Source: Gammaproteobacteria bacterium
GTDB taxonomy: Bacteria; Pseudomonadota; Gammaproteobacteria; Pseudomonadales; Azotimanducaceae
NCBI GenBank assembly: GCA_030428905.1
Contig: JAUIED010000040.1
Span: 1-33,423 of the forward strand
Direction of reading: 5' to 3'
Length of the DNA: 33,423 nucleotides
The position numbers and the translations under genes are program-made. Shown here piece by piece: positions 22,133-30,721 of this stretch (position 1 is its first letter; each line of letters begins with the position of its first letter). Below the pieces are notes generated by a model. That model had not been told where the DNA came from. It was given only the letters and a program-made list of their open reading frames with translations, and made no database searches.

Positions 22133-24163
22133 TCAGGCAACGAGCGGTGCAATCACCAGGCTGACAATCGCCATCACGTTGATGAGGATGTTCATGCTCG
22201 GGCCGGAGGTGTCCTTGAAGGGATCGCCCACGGTATCGCCCACGACGGCTGCGGCATGCACGTCGCTGCCCTTGCCGCCAAGGTTGCCCTTTTCCACGTA
22301 CTTCTTGGCGTTGTCCCAGGCGCCACCGGCGTTGGCCATGGTGAGCGCCAGGAGCACACAACCGAGCAGCGCGCCGCCGAGCGTGCCGCCCAGCGCTTCC
22401 GCGCCGAGGGTGAAGCCCACGAGCGGCGGAACGCCTACGGCGATCACGCCAGGCAACAGCATGCGCTTGAGTGCGGCTGAGGTGGCGATATCCACGCACT
22501 TGGCGGTATCGGGCTCAGCCTTGCCTTCCAGCAGGCCGGGGATCTCGCGGAACTGGCGGCGAATCTCCTGGATCATGTCCATGGCCGCGTCGCCCACAGC
22601 GGTCATCGTGATCGAAGCGATCAGGAACGGCACCAGGCCGCCAATGAACAGGCCGATGAGGACGTTCGGATCGCCAATGTGCAGCACGAAATCGCCGTCG
22701 CGCACGTGGTGAATGGTTTCCACGTAGGCGGCGATGATCGCCAGTGCCGCGAGCGCCGCAGCGCCGATGGCGAAGCCTTTGCCCATGGCGGCGGTAGTGT
22801 TGCCGAGCTCGTCGAGCGAGTCGGTGATGGCGCGGGTTTCTTTACCAAGGCCACCCATCTCGGCAATGCCGCCGGCGTTGTCGGCAACGGGGCCGTAGGC
22901 GTCTACCGCCATGGTCATGCCCACGGTTGCCAGGAGGCCCACAGCGGCAATGCCCACGCCGTAGAGGCCGGCAAGTTCGGTGGAGATGAAGATGATGGCG
23001 CAGATGGTGAGCAGCGGCACCACTACGGATTCCATGCCGACTGCGAGACCGGTGATCATCACGGTGGCCGGGCCGGTCTGGCCGGACTCAGCGATGCGCA
23101 CCACAGGCTTGGAAGAGGTGTAGTACTCGGTGACGAGGCCGATGATTACTCCGCCCACGGAGCCGAACAGCACGCTCCACCAGATGTTGTGGCTGATGCC
23201 CACACCACCGACCACGAAGTACGCAGCCGCGATGAAGAGAATGGGGGTGGCGATCATGCCGATCCGCAGGGCGAGAGCCGGGGCCGCGTTGGACTGGCTG
23301 CGCACGATGCCGATGCCGATGATCGATGCCACGAGGCCAGTGGACGCAAGCGCCAGAGGCAGGAACATCAACGCCGCACGGCTGTCGTCATCACCGAGAC
23401 CCGGCGCCAGCGCATCGAGGCCGGTGACCGCCATTGTTGAGGCGATGGCGATCGTTGCGATCATCGAGCCGCAGTAGCTTTCGAAGATATCCGAACCCAT
23501 GCCGGCCACGTCACCCACGTTGTCGCCAACGTTGTCGGCGATTACGCCTGGGTTGCGCGGATCGTCTTCGGGAATACCTGCTTCGACCTTGCCTACCAGG
23601 TCGGCGCCGACGTCAGCGCTCTTCGTGTAGATGCCGCCGCCCACGCGGGAGAACAGTGCGACAACCGATGCGCCCATGCCGAAGCCATGGATGTAGTGCG
23701 CATCCGCTGGGTTGCTGCCGTAGATCAGGTAGACGATGCCCAGGCCCATGAGGCCAAGCGAGGCAACCGCCAGGCCCATGATGGAGCCGCCGAAAAATGC
23801 CACGGAGAGCGCCTGTGCCTGGCCGGCGGTGTGCGCTGCCGTGGTGGTGCGCACATTGGCTTTGGTGGCGGTATACATGCCGATCCAGCCGGCCGATGCG
23901 GATGACACGGCGCCGATGAGAAAGGCGACCGCGGTCTTCCAACCGAGCGGTGAGAGAAAAACGAGCACCAGCAGCACGGCGGCGAACAGCGCCAGCATCG
24001 TGTACTCACGGCGCATGAACACCATGGCACCAACGTGAATTTGCTCGGCGATCTTCTTCACGACGTCGTTGCCTTCGTCGTACCGTTTGATCAGGCTGTA
24101 AATGACCGCAGCGGCCACCAGCCCCACGACACCCAGAACGGGTGGAATCAGGGTTAGATCCAT
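22133..24163 (-). CDS. hppA: Membrane-bound ion-translocating pyrophosphatase
   Basis: 676-residue integral membrane protein (about 16 helices) that couples PPi hydrolysis to H+ and/or Na+ pumping across the inner membrane. Substrate-site motifs are [25 protein letters not shown] (181-205), [21 protein letters not shown] (210-230) and [16 protein letters not shown] (421-436). [10 protein letters not shown] (454-463) has Ala where K+-independent pumps have Lys, so it belongs to the K+-dependent type. FESY keeps the gate glutamate (E228) at the position seen in Thermotoga-type Na+-pumping enzymes, so Na+ transport is plausible but not proven. ATG 24163; the frame is open 40 codons upstream but without family similarity. 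It is followed by a strong terminator and preceded by an extended -10 promoter candidate. Works naturally with the PPi-dependent phosphofructokinase nearby. Confidence 0.95.
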   Translation of the reverse strand: MDLTLIPPVLGVVGLVAAAVIYSLIKRYDEGNDVVKKIAEQIHVGAMVFMRREYTMLALFAAVLLVLVFLSPLGWKTAVAFLIGAVSSASAGWIGMYTATKANVRTTTAAHTAGQAQALSVAFFGGSIMGLAVASLGLMGLGIVYLIYGSNPADAHYIHGFGMGASVVALFSRVGGGIYTKSADVGADLVGKVEAGIPEDDPRNPGVIADNVGDNVGDVAGMGSDIFESYCGSMIATIAIASTMAVTGLDALAPGLGDDDSRAALMFLPLALASTGLVASIIGIGIVRSQSNAAPALALRIGMIATPILFIAAAYFVVGGVGISHNIWWSVLFGSVGGVIIGLVTEYYTSSKPVVRIAESGQTGPATVMITGLAVGMESVVVPLLTICAIIFISTELAGLYGVGIAAVGLLATVGMTMAVDAYGPVADNAGGIAEMGGLGKETRAITDSLDELGNTTAAMGKGFAIGAAALAALAIIAAYVETIHHVRDGDFVLHIGDPNVLIGLFIGGLVPFLIASITMTAVGDAAMDMIQEIRRQFREIPGLLEGKAEPDTAKCVDIATSAALKRMLLPGVIAVGVPPLVGFTLGAEALGGTLGGALLGCVLLALTMANAGGAWDNAKKYVEKGNLGGKGSDVHAAAVVGDTVGDPFKDTSGPSMNILINVMAIVSLVIAPLVA

Positions 24164-24213
24164 TGTCTTTGTTTCCCAGCTAGAGTTTGCGCGCCCCTCC
24201 CGAGGCGGCGCGT

Positions 24214-24222
24214 ATGATAACA
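24214..24222 (-). promoter_or_regulatory. Candidate extended -10 promoter of hppA
   Basis: On the minus strand this reads TGTTATCAT, a TG-n-TATCAT extended -10 element differing at one base from TATAAT. It lies about 50 bases upstream of the hppA ATG in the 116-base gap after the DUF2333 gene. No convincing -35 box is seen, as is common for extended -10 promoters. Not tested. Confidence 0.4.
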
Positions 24223-24279
24223 GCGTGGGCGGGCGGCGCCAGCAGGCGCAATATTCTGGTGCCCAGCGACTCGAACCGA

Positions 24280-25338
24280 TCAACCCTGGGTGAGCAAAGC
24301 CCGCAGGTCGATGATGGCGGCGTTGGCGCGCGCCACGTAGGAAGCCATCACCAGCGAGTGGTTGGCCAGGAAGCCGAGGCCATCACCGTTCAGGATCATC
24401 GGGCTCCACACCGTTTCCTGGGTGGGTTCCAGCTCGCGGATGATCTGCTGCAGGCTCACACGGGCGTTTTTCTTATCGAGCACGTCGCCGAAGTCGCGCT
24501 CCATGGCGGTGAGCAGGTGGATGAGAGCCCATGTCTGGCCTCTGGCCTCGAAAAATACATCGTCGATCTCCAGCCAGGCGGTTTTGTATTCCGTTTCCGC
24601 CGGTGCATCCGTTGCCTGAGACGCTGCGGCATCCCCGGCCAGGTCGATGTTCAGCTGCCGCTTGCCGACGCTGGCGCTCAGTCGCTGCGACAGCCCGCCC
24701 AGGCGGCTCTCCACCCCTTCCAGCCACTTCTGCAGATTATCTGCGCGAGCGTAGAACTGCGCGTTGCTGACAGCCGGGTCAGCGAGGCGCTTGAGGTAGG
24801 CGTTGAAGAACTTCGTTGCGTCGCGGTACTCATCTTCCGACTGCGGCAGAATCCAGCTTTCGTTGTCGAAGAAGTAGCGTGGCTCAGCTTTCTCCAGGTC
24901 CGGATCTTCCGTCGACTGGCTCTGTGAACGGGAGAAATCGATGCGGAACGAGCGCGCCGCATCGCGGATCTGCGTGAGCACGCCGAATTCCCAATTGGGT
25001 ACGTTGTCCATCCACACACCGGGCGGGAAGCGGTCGTTGGACAGGTAGCCGCCGCGTTTTTCCAGCAGCGTATCGGCCAGAAAGATCACGGTGTAGGCGG
25101 TGGTGTAGCCGGTGACCGGCTGCACGCCGTTTGCCGAGGCGTGTGCTTCGGCGCGGGCGTTGATGTCCTCAAGATCCGGCTCGAAATCCCACCACCAGCC
25201 CATCAGGGCTGCGGCCAGCAGGTAGATGCCGATGAGGGTGCCGCTGATCATGCCGATTCGGCCCATGAGGCTCTCCGTTCGGTCGAGGTTGGTCACGCTC
25301 GGGTATCTACGCTGCCAGAATTTCAGGTTCAACCGCAA
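24280..25338 (-). CDS. DUF2333 family protein, single N-terminal membrane anchor
   Basis: 352-residue protein. A transmembrane helix at about residues 27-47 ([23 protein letters not shown]) is followed by a large, probably periplasmic domain with [51 protein letters not shown] and [20 protein letters not shown], which I recognise as the uncharacterised DUF2333 family of gammaproteobacteria. No catalytic motif is known. The start is uncertain: TTG 25338, closely preceded by GAGGAG, is used; a TTG two codons later has better spacing to GGAG, and ATG at residue 25 would still keep the membrane helix. It follows the lipoprotein gene by 28 bases and is probably co-transcribed with it; both may belong to the cell envelope. 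Confidence 0.85.
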   Translation of the reverse strand: MRLNLKFWQRRYPSVTNLDRTESLMGRIGMISGTLIGIYLLAAALMGWWWDFEPDLEDINARAEAHASANGVQPVTGYTTAYTVIFLADTLLEKRGGYLSNDRFPPGVWMDNVPNWEFGVLTQIRDAARSFRIDFSRSQSQSTEDPDLEKAEPRYFFDNESWILPQSEDEYRDATKFFNAYLKRLADPAVSNAQFYARADNLQKWLEGVESRLGGLSQRLSASVGKRQLNIDLAGDAAASQATDAPAETEYKTAWLEIDDVFFEARGQTWALIHLLTAMERDFGDVLDKKNARVSLQQIIRELEPTQETVWSPMILNGDGLGFLANHSLVMASYVARANAAIIDLRALLTQG

Positions 25339-25366
25339 ATTCTCCTCTGCATGCCAAGGTGTGGTT

Positions 25367-26041
25367 TCAGGGGTTGAAGCACACCAGCGCTACGCGCGCC
25401 GGCAGGCCAACCTCCATGGTTGCGCGCACTCTATCGTCCCCAGCCGCTGCATTCATCTGCTGATACATCCAGCGACCCTGCACGTCGTTTTGCGCACGAA
25501 TGCGAGCATGGCAGTCGAAGGTCTTGGCGGTCTTGCCCATACGCGCAAGTAGCTGCTGGCTCTCAACGCTGTGCATGTTCTTATAGTCGAAGAATTGCTC
25601 CTCACGGTTTGCATTGCTGAGCAGGTCGATCTGCGTCTGCGTGGGGGCGATGGACGGGTGGTCTGCGTCGATGAGGCGGGCGCGGGCGAGCATCGAGCGG
25701 GCGGTTGCCAGCTGCCAGTCGTCAGCTGCCGTCAAAGCCAGCTCCACGAAACGCTCGACGATGCGCTCAACGCCGCGCAACGCTTCGTCGTTTCCGGGGT
25801 CCAACGCCAACACCTCGAGAAAATAGCCGTGGGCGCTCTGCTGGCCTGGGGCGGCGGTGAGCCGGTCCTCGGCGAGTGCCGCCTCCGCGGCGTCGAACAA
25901 CGGATAGAGCCGCTCCGGTGCCACCGGCTCCGGTGGGGGAAGCACCGGCGCCGGCGCGGGCGTTGGTGAAGGTGTTTGACAGCCCGGGGCGCCCGCAACC
26001 AGGCAGGCGAGAACGATCAGACGGTGCAAACGGATGCGCAT
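25367..26041 (-). CDS. Putative lipoprotein with helical repeat-like domain
   Basis: 224-residue protein. The N-terminus (MRIRLHRLIVLACLVAGAPGC) looks like a lipoprotein signal with the lipidated Cys at about residue 21, followed by a Pro-rich linker (TPSPTPAPAPVLPPPEPV) of the type that spans the periplasm. The middle (YFLEVLALDPGNDEALRGVERIVERFVELAL) resembles a TPR helix pair, and the C-terminal domain has a Cys pair (FDCHARIRAQ, VALVCFNP). No family name is recognised. ATG 26041 is used; a GTG codon directly before it is possible. Divergent from dsbD with 63 bases between the starts, and upstream of the DUF2333 gene on the same strand. Confidence 0.78.
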   Translation of the reverse strand: MRIRLHRLIVLACLVAGAPGCQTPSPTPAPAPVLPPPEPVAPERLYPLFDAAEAALAEDRLTAAPGQQSAHGYFLEVLALDPGNDEALRGVERIVERFVELALTAADDWQLATARSMLARARLIDADHPSIAPTQTQIDLLSNANREEQFFDYKNMHSVESQQLLARMGKTAKTFDCHARIRAQNDVQGRWMYQQMNAAAGDDRVRATMEVGLPARVALVCFNP

Positions 26042-26104
26042 CACGACGACAGGGGAATTGATGTGTTAAAAACCGCGGCATTGTACGCCGACTCGGGCCA
26101 TCAG

Positions 26105-27919
26105 ATGGTTAGGCTCCTGCTCTCACTGCTGCTTTTTACGTCACCAGCGTTTGCCTGGGGGCTCGAATTCGGCGGCAAAGACCCGTTTGCACCCCAGTCC
26201 GAGGAGCCGCTACCCAGCGACGAGGCTTTCGTGCTCAGCCACGCGCTCGTGGATGACGATACGCTGCTGCTGCGTTGGGAGATGCCTGAGGACTACTACC
26301 TCTACAAACACCGTTTCAAGTTTCAGTCCCGCCCCGATGCGCTCGTCGCTCTGGGTGTGCCGGATATTCCGCCTGGTAAGCCCAAGTTCGACGACTGGGA
26401 GGGCGAGGTCGAGGTGTATTTCCACGAGGTGGAGGTGCGTCTGCCGGTGAGCGCCGTGAGCGGCAGCGGCGAGGTGGGCGTGAGCTATCAGGGCTGCAAC
26501 GAGAAGCTTGGCATCTGCTACCCGCCGGAAACCCGGTGGGTGTCGTTTGGCGATGCGCCGCAGGCAGCCGCGTCGGCCCCGCAACCACAGCCGACGGCAG
26601 CCACGCAGGACGACGCGTTTACCAACCTGCTTTCCGGCGACAGTGTGTGGGTGGCCATGGGGCTGTTCCTGCTGGCGGGTATTGGCCTTGCGTTCACGCC
26701 CTGCGTGCTGCCCATGGTGCCCATTCTGTCAGGCATCATCGTTGGCGAGGGGGAGGGGCTCAGCCGGCGCCGCGCTTTCACGCTTTCCCTGGCCTACGTG
26801 CTTGGCATGGCGGTGACCTATGCCTTCGTCGGCACGCTGGTGGGGCTTTTTGGCGCAGAGCTCAACCTGCAGGCCAAGCTGCAGTCGCCGGCGGTGCTGA
26901 CGGTGTTTGCGTTGGCCTTCGTGGCGTTGTCGTTTTCGATGTTTGGCTTTTACGAGCTGCGCCTGCCGAGTGGCCTGACGAATCGGCTCAATGATCTGGG
27001 CAGCGCCCAGGGTGGCGGTAAGCACCTGTCCGTGCTGATCATGGGGGCATTGTCCAGTCTGGTGGTGTCCCCGTGCGTGTCGGCGCCGCTCACCGGCGCG
27101 CTGGTGTACATCAGCCAGACGGAAGATGCGCTGCTTGGCGGTATGGCGCTGCTGTCGCTGGGGCTCGGCATGGGCGTACCTTTGCTCCTCGTGGGCGCGG
27201 GCGGCGGTCATCTGCTGCCGCGTGCCGGTGCGTGGATGGACACCGTCAAAGCGGTGTTTGGCGTGCTGCTGCTGGCCGTGGCGATCTGGCTGGTGGAACG
27301 CATTGTGCCGGCGTCGGTGACGCTCGCGTTGTGGGCGGCGCTGCTCATCGGCTCGGGCGTATATCTCGGGGCGTTGGATCGGAGCCCGCGCACCGGCTGG
27401 GGCCAGCTGTGGAAAGCCAGCGGCTACATCGCCCTGGTCTATGGCGTGCTGCTGCTGATCGGCGCTGCCAGCGGTGCCAATGATCCGCTGCGGCCCCTGG
27501 CGCCGCTGCTGGCGGCGGAGCGCACTGGTGCGGGAGGTGCGCAGGAGTCTCATGACGCGCAGTGGTTCGCTGTCAACGATCGGCCGGAGTTGGATGCCCG
27601 ATTGTTGGCGGGCGGTGGCCGTCCGGCCATGCTCGACCTGTACGCCGACTGGTGCATCAGTTGCAAGATTATGGAGCGAGACGTGTTCCCACAGCCGCAG
27701 ATCACTGCACGTTTCGCGAATTTCAATCTATTGCGTGCGGACATCACGGACAACGACGACGCCCACCAGGCACTGCTGGACGGCTTCGGATTGTTCGGTC
27801 CGCCGACTCTGCTGTTTTTCGCGCCAGATGGCAGCGAGATGACGGATTTTCGCATCCAGGGCGGGGTTGACGCGGCCATGCTGGAGCAGCACTTAGACGC
27901 GGTTCTGGCTGCTATCTAG
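26105..27919 (+). CDS. dsbD: Thiol:disulfide interchange protein DsbD
   Basis: 604-residue inner-membrane protein carrying electrons from cytoplasmic thioredoxin to periplasmic reductases such as DsbC and CcmG. Three domains are visible: signal peptide (1-17); N-terminal alpha domain with the redox pair in YQGCNEKLGICYPP (C131, C138); eight-helix membrane domain with FTPCVLPMVPILSG (C200) and VSPCVSAPLTGAL (C324); and C-terminal thioredoxin domain with DLYADWCISCK (C517, C520). All six catalytic cysteines are present. ATG 26105 is the start that yields the signal peptide; the frame is open upstream but overlaps the divergent lipoprotein gene. Length matches E. coli DsbD. In pseudomonads dsbD is followed by aroQ and accBC; here accB follows after 78 bases. 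Confidence 0.95.
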   Translation: MVRLLLSLLLFTSPAFAWGLEFGGKDPFAPQSEEPLPSDEAFVLSHALVDDDTLLLRWEMPEDYYLYKHRFKFQSRPDALVALGVPDIPPGKPKFDDWEGEVEVYFHEVEVRLPVSAVSGSGEVGVSYQGCNEKLGICYPPETRWVSFGDAPQAAASAPQPQPTAATQDDAFTNLLSGDSVWVAMGLFLLAGIGLAFTPCVLPMVPILSGIIVGEGEGLSRRRAFTLSLAYVLGMAVTYAFVGTLVGLFGAELNLQAKLQSPAVLTVFALAFVALSFSMFGFYELRLPSGLTNRLNDLGSAQGGGKHLSVLIMGALSSLVVSPCVSAPLTGALVYISQTEDALLGGMALLSLGLGMGVPLLLVGAGGGHLLPRAGAWMDTVKAVFGVLLLAVAIWLVERIVPASVTLALWAALLIGSGVYLGALDRSPRTGWGQLWKASGYIALVYGVLLLIGAASGANDPLRPLAPLLAAERTGAGGAQESHDAQWFAVNDRPELDARLLAGGGRPAMLDLYADWCISCKIMERDVFPQPQITARFANFNLLRADITDNDDAHQALLDGFGLFGPPTLLFFAPDGSEMTDFRIQGGVDAAMLEQHLDAVLAAI

Positions 27920-27934
27920 CTGACAATTTCGGTT

Positions 27935-27983
27935 AAAAGGCGGTCAAAATACCGCTAAAGTGCCGGTAAACGACAAAAGGCGG
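27935..27983 (+). promoter_or_regulatory. accB leader: direct repeat and small hairpin
   Basis: The 78-base gap between dsbD and accB holds a nine-base direct repeat AAAAGGCGG (27935-27943 and 27975-27983, 40 bases apart, close to four helical turns) and a small inverted repeat GCGGT-CAAAAT-ACCGC (27940-27955). These could be a regulator site or part of a weak terminator after dsbD. No clear -35/-10 pair is recognised. Significance is uncertain. Confidence 0.3.
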
Positions 27984-27997
27984 CATGGGAGAGAGCA

Positions 27998-28420
27998 TTG
28001 GACCTGAGAAAGATCAAAAAGCTCATCGAGTTGGTGGAAGAGAGCGGCATCTCTGAGCTCGAAGTGCGTAGCGGCGATGAGGCGGTGCGCATCGCCCGCC
28101 CCGTGGGCGCTGCGCCGGTTGCCGATGCGGCAGTGGTTGCGCCGCCGCCATCAATCGCCGCTGGCAGCGCGGTACCTGAAGCCGCTTTCGTGCCGGTGCG
28201 CGCCCCCATGGCGGGTACATTTTACGCGGCGCCTGCACCGGGTGAGCCTGCCTTCGTGAGCGTAGGCAGCCGTGTGCATGCGGGCGATGTCCTGTGCATC
28301 ATCGAGAGCATGAAAATGATGAACGAGATCCGCGCCGAGCAGGACGGTGAGATCGGCCGGATCCTGGTGGAGAATGGCGAGCCCGTAGGATCCGGGCAGG
28401 CCCTCTTGCATCTCCGGTGA
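27998..28420 (+). CDS. accB: Biotin carboxyl carrier protein of acetyl-CoA carboxylase
   Basis: 140-residue carrier (E. coli 156). The N-terminal MDLRKIKKLIELVEESGISELEVRSGDEAVRI is the classical BCCP start, followed by an Ala/Pro linker (36-62) and the biotinyl domain, PVRAPMAGTFYAAPAPGEPAFVSVG (66-90) with the BCCP thumb, and the biotinylation site IIESMKMMNEI with Lys106. The site has Ser instead of the common Ala before MKM. It carries the carboxyl group in malonyl-CoA synthesis, the first step of fatty acid synthesis. TTG start at 27998, supported by GGGAGAG upstream and by agreement with family N-termini. accC, encoding the biotin carboxylase and normally next, is absent: the stop overlaps the prmA start (GTGA). 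Confidence 0.95.
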   Translation: MDLRKIKKLIELVEESGISELEVRSGDEAVRIARPVGAAPVADAAVVAPPPSIAAGSAVPEAAFVPVRAPMAGTFYAAPAPGEPAFVSVGSRVHAGDVLCIIESMKMMNEIRAEQDGEIGRILVENGEPVGSGQALLHLR

Positions 28421-29328
28421 ACACCTGGCGGCAGCTTGCCGTGGTGCTGCCGGCAGACGATGCGCTGCTGGCGAGCGACCTGTTCGAAGCTGCGGGGGCG
28501 GTGAGCGTCACGACGTCTGCGGCGTCGGATGAAGCGCTGTTCGTCGCGCATGCGGGTGAGATAGCCGAAGGCGCTGCAGCCCTCTGGAGCCGGTGTCTGG
28601 TCACCGGCCTGTTTACGGCAGATAGCGATCTCGCGCCGCTGCGGGAAGTGCTGGGCAGCCGTTTCGAGACCGCGGAAATCACCGAAGCCGAGCTGCCGGA
28701 ATCCGCCTGGCTTGGCGGCGTGCCGGCTCTGTCGCTGGTATTTGGTGGCGGTCGTCTGCGGCTCGAACCTAAGTCCGGCCGTACGGAGCCGCGGCAGGAA
28801 GGTGCTGTGGTATTCCTCGACGCCGGCCTTGCCTTCGGCAGCGGCAGCCACCCCACCACGCAGATGTGCCTGGAATATCTTGCGCACGCAGAGCTTGCCG
28901 GCCGGCGGGTGCTCGATTTCGGCTGCGGCTCCGGCATTCTGGCGGTCGCCGCCGCCCGTCTCGGCGCACGCGAGGTGGTGGCCGTGGACATCGATCCGCA
29001 AGCCTGGTTAGCGACGAGAGAAAACGCCCACTACAATAGCGTCCCGGAAAGGCAGCTCGTTGTGCTGTCGCCGGACGAATTTGCAGCCCAATCTGAGCCC
29101 TTCGACGTGGTGGTAGCCAATATCCTCGCCAACCCGCTAATTGCGCTTGCGCCCGTACTGAGCGCGGCGCTTGCCCGTGGTGGGCATCTGTTGCTTACCG
29201 GCATTCTCGCGCCGCAGGCGGAAGCGGTCGTCGCGGCTTACCCAGACGTTCCCCTGGCGGTGGGAGACCGCCGGTCTGCTGATGGTGCCACCTGGGTGCG
29301 CCTGGAGGGACAGCGTGCCTCTGCCTAG
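28417..29328 (+). CDS. prmA: Ribosomal protein L11 methyltransferase
   Basis: 303-residue SAM-dependent enzyme that methylates ribosomal protein L11. The N-terminal substrate-binding domain (1-90) is followed by the family segment FLDAGLAFGSGSHPTTQMCLEYL (133-155; usual form LDPGLAFGTGTHPTT), motif I RVLDFGCGSGILAVAAARLGA (164-184), VVAVDIDPQA (187-196) and the NILANPLI signature (235-242). Ser replaces Thr twice in the FGTGTHPTT box, a mild change. The GTG start is fixed by the GTGA overlap with accB and by the conserved W near the N-terminus (MNTWRQL). The end overlaps the next gene by 14 bases. Part of the accB-prmA-DUF3426-dusB-purH run. Confidence 0.95.
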   Translation: MNTWRQLAVVLPADDALLASDLFEAAGAVSVTTSAASDEALFVAHAGEIAEGAAALWSRCLVTGLFTADSDLAPLREVLGSRFETAEITEAELPESAWLGGVPALSLVFGGGRLRLEPKSGRTEPRQEGAVVFLDAGLAFGSGSHPTTQMCLEYLAHAELAGRRVLDFGCGSGILAVAAARLGAREVVAVDIDPQAWLATRENAHYNSVPERQLVVLSPDEFAAQSEPFDVVVANILANPLIALAPVLSAALARGGHLLLTGILAPQAEAVVAAYPDVPLAVGDRRSADGATWVRLEGQRASA

Positions 29329-30721
29329 CGAAGATCTCGAGCCGCTCGTTACCGAGTGTCCCAACTGCCAGACCCGTTTTCGCGTATCGGAATCGCAGCT
29401 GCAGGTAGCCAATGGCCGTGTGCGTTGCGGCGCTTGTCTGAAAGTGTTTCTGGGCACCGACTACCTGCAGTGGGACCGCGAGCCTGCCGCGGACGACCGC
29501 GCGCCGGACGATGCGCTCGACGAACTGCTGGGTGAACTGGAACAGGATTCGTCTGCTGCTTCCGAAGCGGTGCGCTGGTTCGATGACCTGGCGATCACCG
29601 AGGATGCCTCAGAGGTGGTGGCGGATCTTGAGGCTGCGGCTGAACCTGAAGAAGTGTCGTTGCAGGAAGCCAACGCCGTTGAGGGCGTGATGCCGCAGCA
29701 CTATGCGCCGGTAGCCTGGTCAGAGGAGGCTGCTAACGACGGATTTGGTGCGCTTGAACATCTGGCTGATCTGCCGGACGAATCGCAGGAGGACGTGGCG
29801 GACGGCGGCCCGGAGGCGCCTGCGGCGGAAGCGCCTGCGGCGGAATTGCCTGCGGCGGAAGCGCCTGCGGCGGAAGCGCCTGCGGCGGAAGCGCTGACGG
29901 CGGAAGCGCTGACGGCGGATGAGCTGCTGGCAGGCTTGACTGACCAGCTGCCGGAGGTCGCTGAGCCCGACGAGCACGCAGCTGCGGATGCGAGCGATGC
30001 CGCTGCCTTTTTCGAAGAACTGGCACCACCTGATGAGCCTGCCGCAGATGAGCTTGTGGAACCAGAAGCGCAGCCTGCCGCCGATGATGTCCTCCCCGAG
30101 GTGGACGAGGCGCAGCCAGAGACAGTAGCGCAAACCTCGTCAACGCAACTCGCACCAGCTGAGTCTGAACAGACCACACCATCGCCATCTGTCGACCTGA
30201 AAGTCCCTCCAGGCGGTTGGGAAGCAGGGGCGCTTGAAGCCGACGCGCCGCCGCCCAGGCGGCGCTGGCCGTATATTGCCGGTGGTCTGCTGCTGACTTT
30301 TCTGGCGTTGCAGGCGGTGTATCTGCTGTTTCCGAGCATGGAGAAAAAGCCCGAGCAGCGGTGGTTGCCGGAGACGGTTTGCGCCGTAACCGGATGCGAG
30401 CTGGAACCGCTGCGCGATGTGGATCAGCTCGTGCTCAACAATGTGATCGTGCGTGGGCACCCGGACCAGGCCGGTGTTCTGGTGGTGGACGTACTGTTCG
30501 TCAATGCCGCGGACTTCCCTCAGGCCTGGCCTGAGATCGAACTGTCGTTCAACACCAATGCGGGGCAGCTGGTGGCATGGCGGCGCTTCAAACCGGAGGA
30601 GTACCTTGCAGGGTCTTTCGCCGGCTCCAGAGAAATCGCCGCCAAAACGCCTGCCCACGTATCCGTGGAGATCAAAGACCCAGGCCCCGGCTCTGACCGC
30701 TACGAGGTGAGCCTGCGATGA
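29315..30721 (+). CDS. MJ0042-type zinc ribbon plus DUF3426 membrane protein
   Basis: 468-residue protein. The N-terminus is a zinc ribbon, TECPNCQTRFRVSESQL then GRVRCGACLKVF (Cys 15, 18, 38, 41). A long acidic, low-complexity region follows, including seven tandem pentapeptides of EAPAA/EALTA type. A single transmembrane helix (WPYIAGGLLLTFLALQAVYLLF, about residues 318-340) precedes a C-terminal DUF3426 domain that is probably periplasmic (beta-rich, LNNVIVRGHPDQAGVLVVDVLFVN). The same architecture lies between prmA and dusB in pseudomonads; function is unknown. The GTG start at 29315 has GGAGGG upstream with about five or six bases of spacing and overlaps prmA by 14 bases. The stop overlaps the dusB start (ATGA). 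Confidence 0.88.
   Translation: MPLPSEDLEPLVTECPNCQTRFRVSESQLQVANGRVRCGACLKVFLGTDYLQWDREPAADDRAPDDALDELLGELEQDSSAASEAVRWFDDLAITEDASEVVADLEAAAEPEEVSLQEANAVEGVMPQHYAPVAWSEEAANDGFGALEHLADLPDESQEDVADGGPEAPAAEAPAAELPAAEAPAAEAPAAEALTAEALTADELLAGLTDQLPEVAEPDEHAAADASDAAAFFEELAPPDEPAADELVEPEAQPAADDVLPEVDEAQPETVAQTSSTQLAPAESEQTTPSPSVDLKVPPGGWEAGALEADAPPPRRRWPYIAGGLLLTFLALQAVYLLFPSMEKKPEQRWLPETVCAVTGCELEPLRDVDQLVLNNVIVRGHPDQAGVLVVDVLFVNAADFPQAWPEIELSFNTNAGQLVAWRRFKPEEYLAGSFAGSREIAAKTPAHVSVEIKDPGPGSDRYEVSLR
29813..29917 (+). repeat. Seven tandem 15-bp repeats inside the DUF3426 gene
   Basis: Seven consecutive 15-base units encode EAPAA, EAPAA, ELPAA, EAPAA, EAPAA, EALTA, EALTA. The first five units are near identical (GCGCCTGCGGCGGAA register) and the last two are identical to each other, which points to recent slipped-strand expansion. 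The unit length is a multiple of three, so copy-number change keeps the frame and would only change linker length. Confidence 0.9.
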
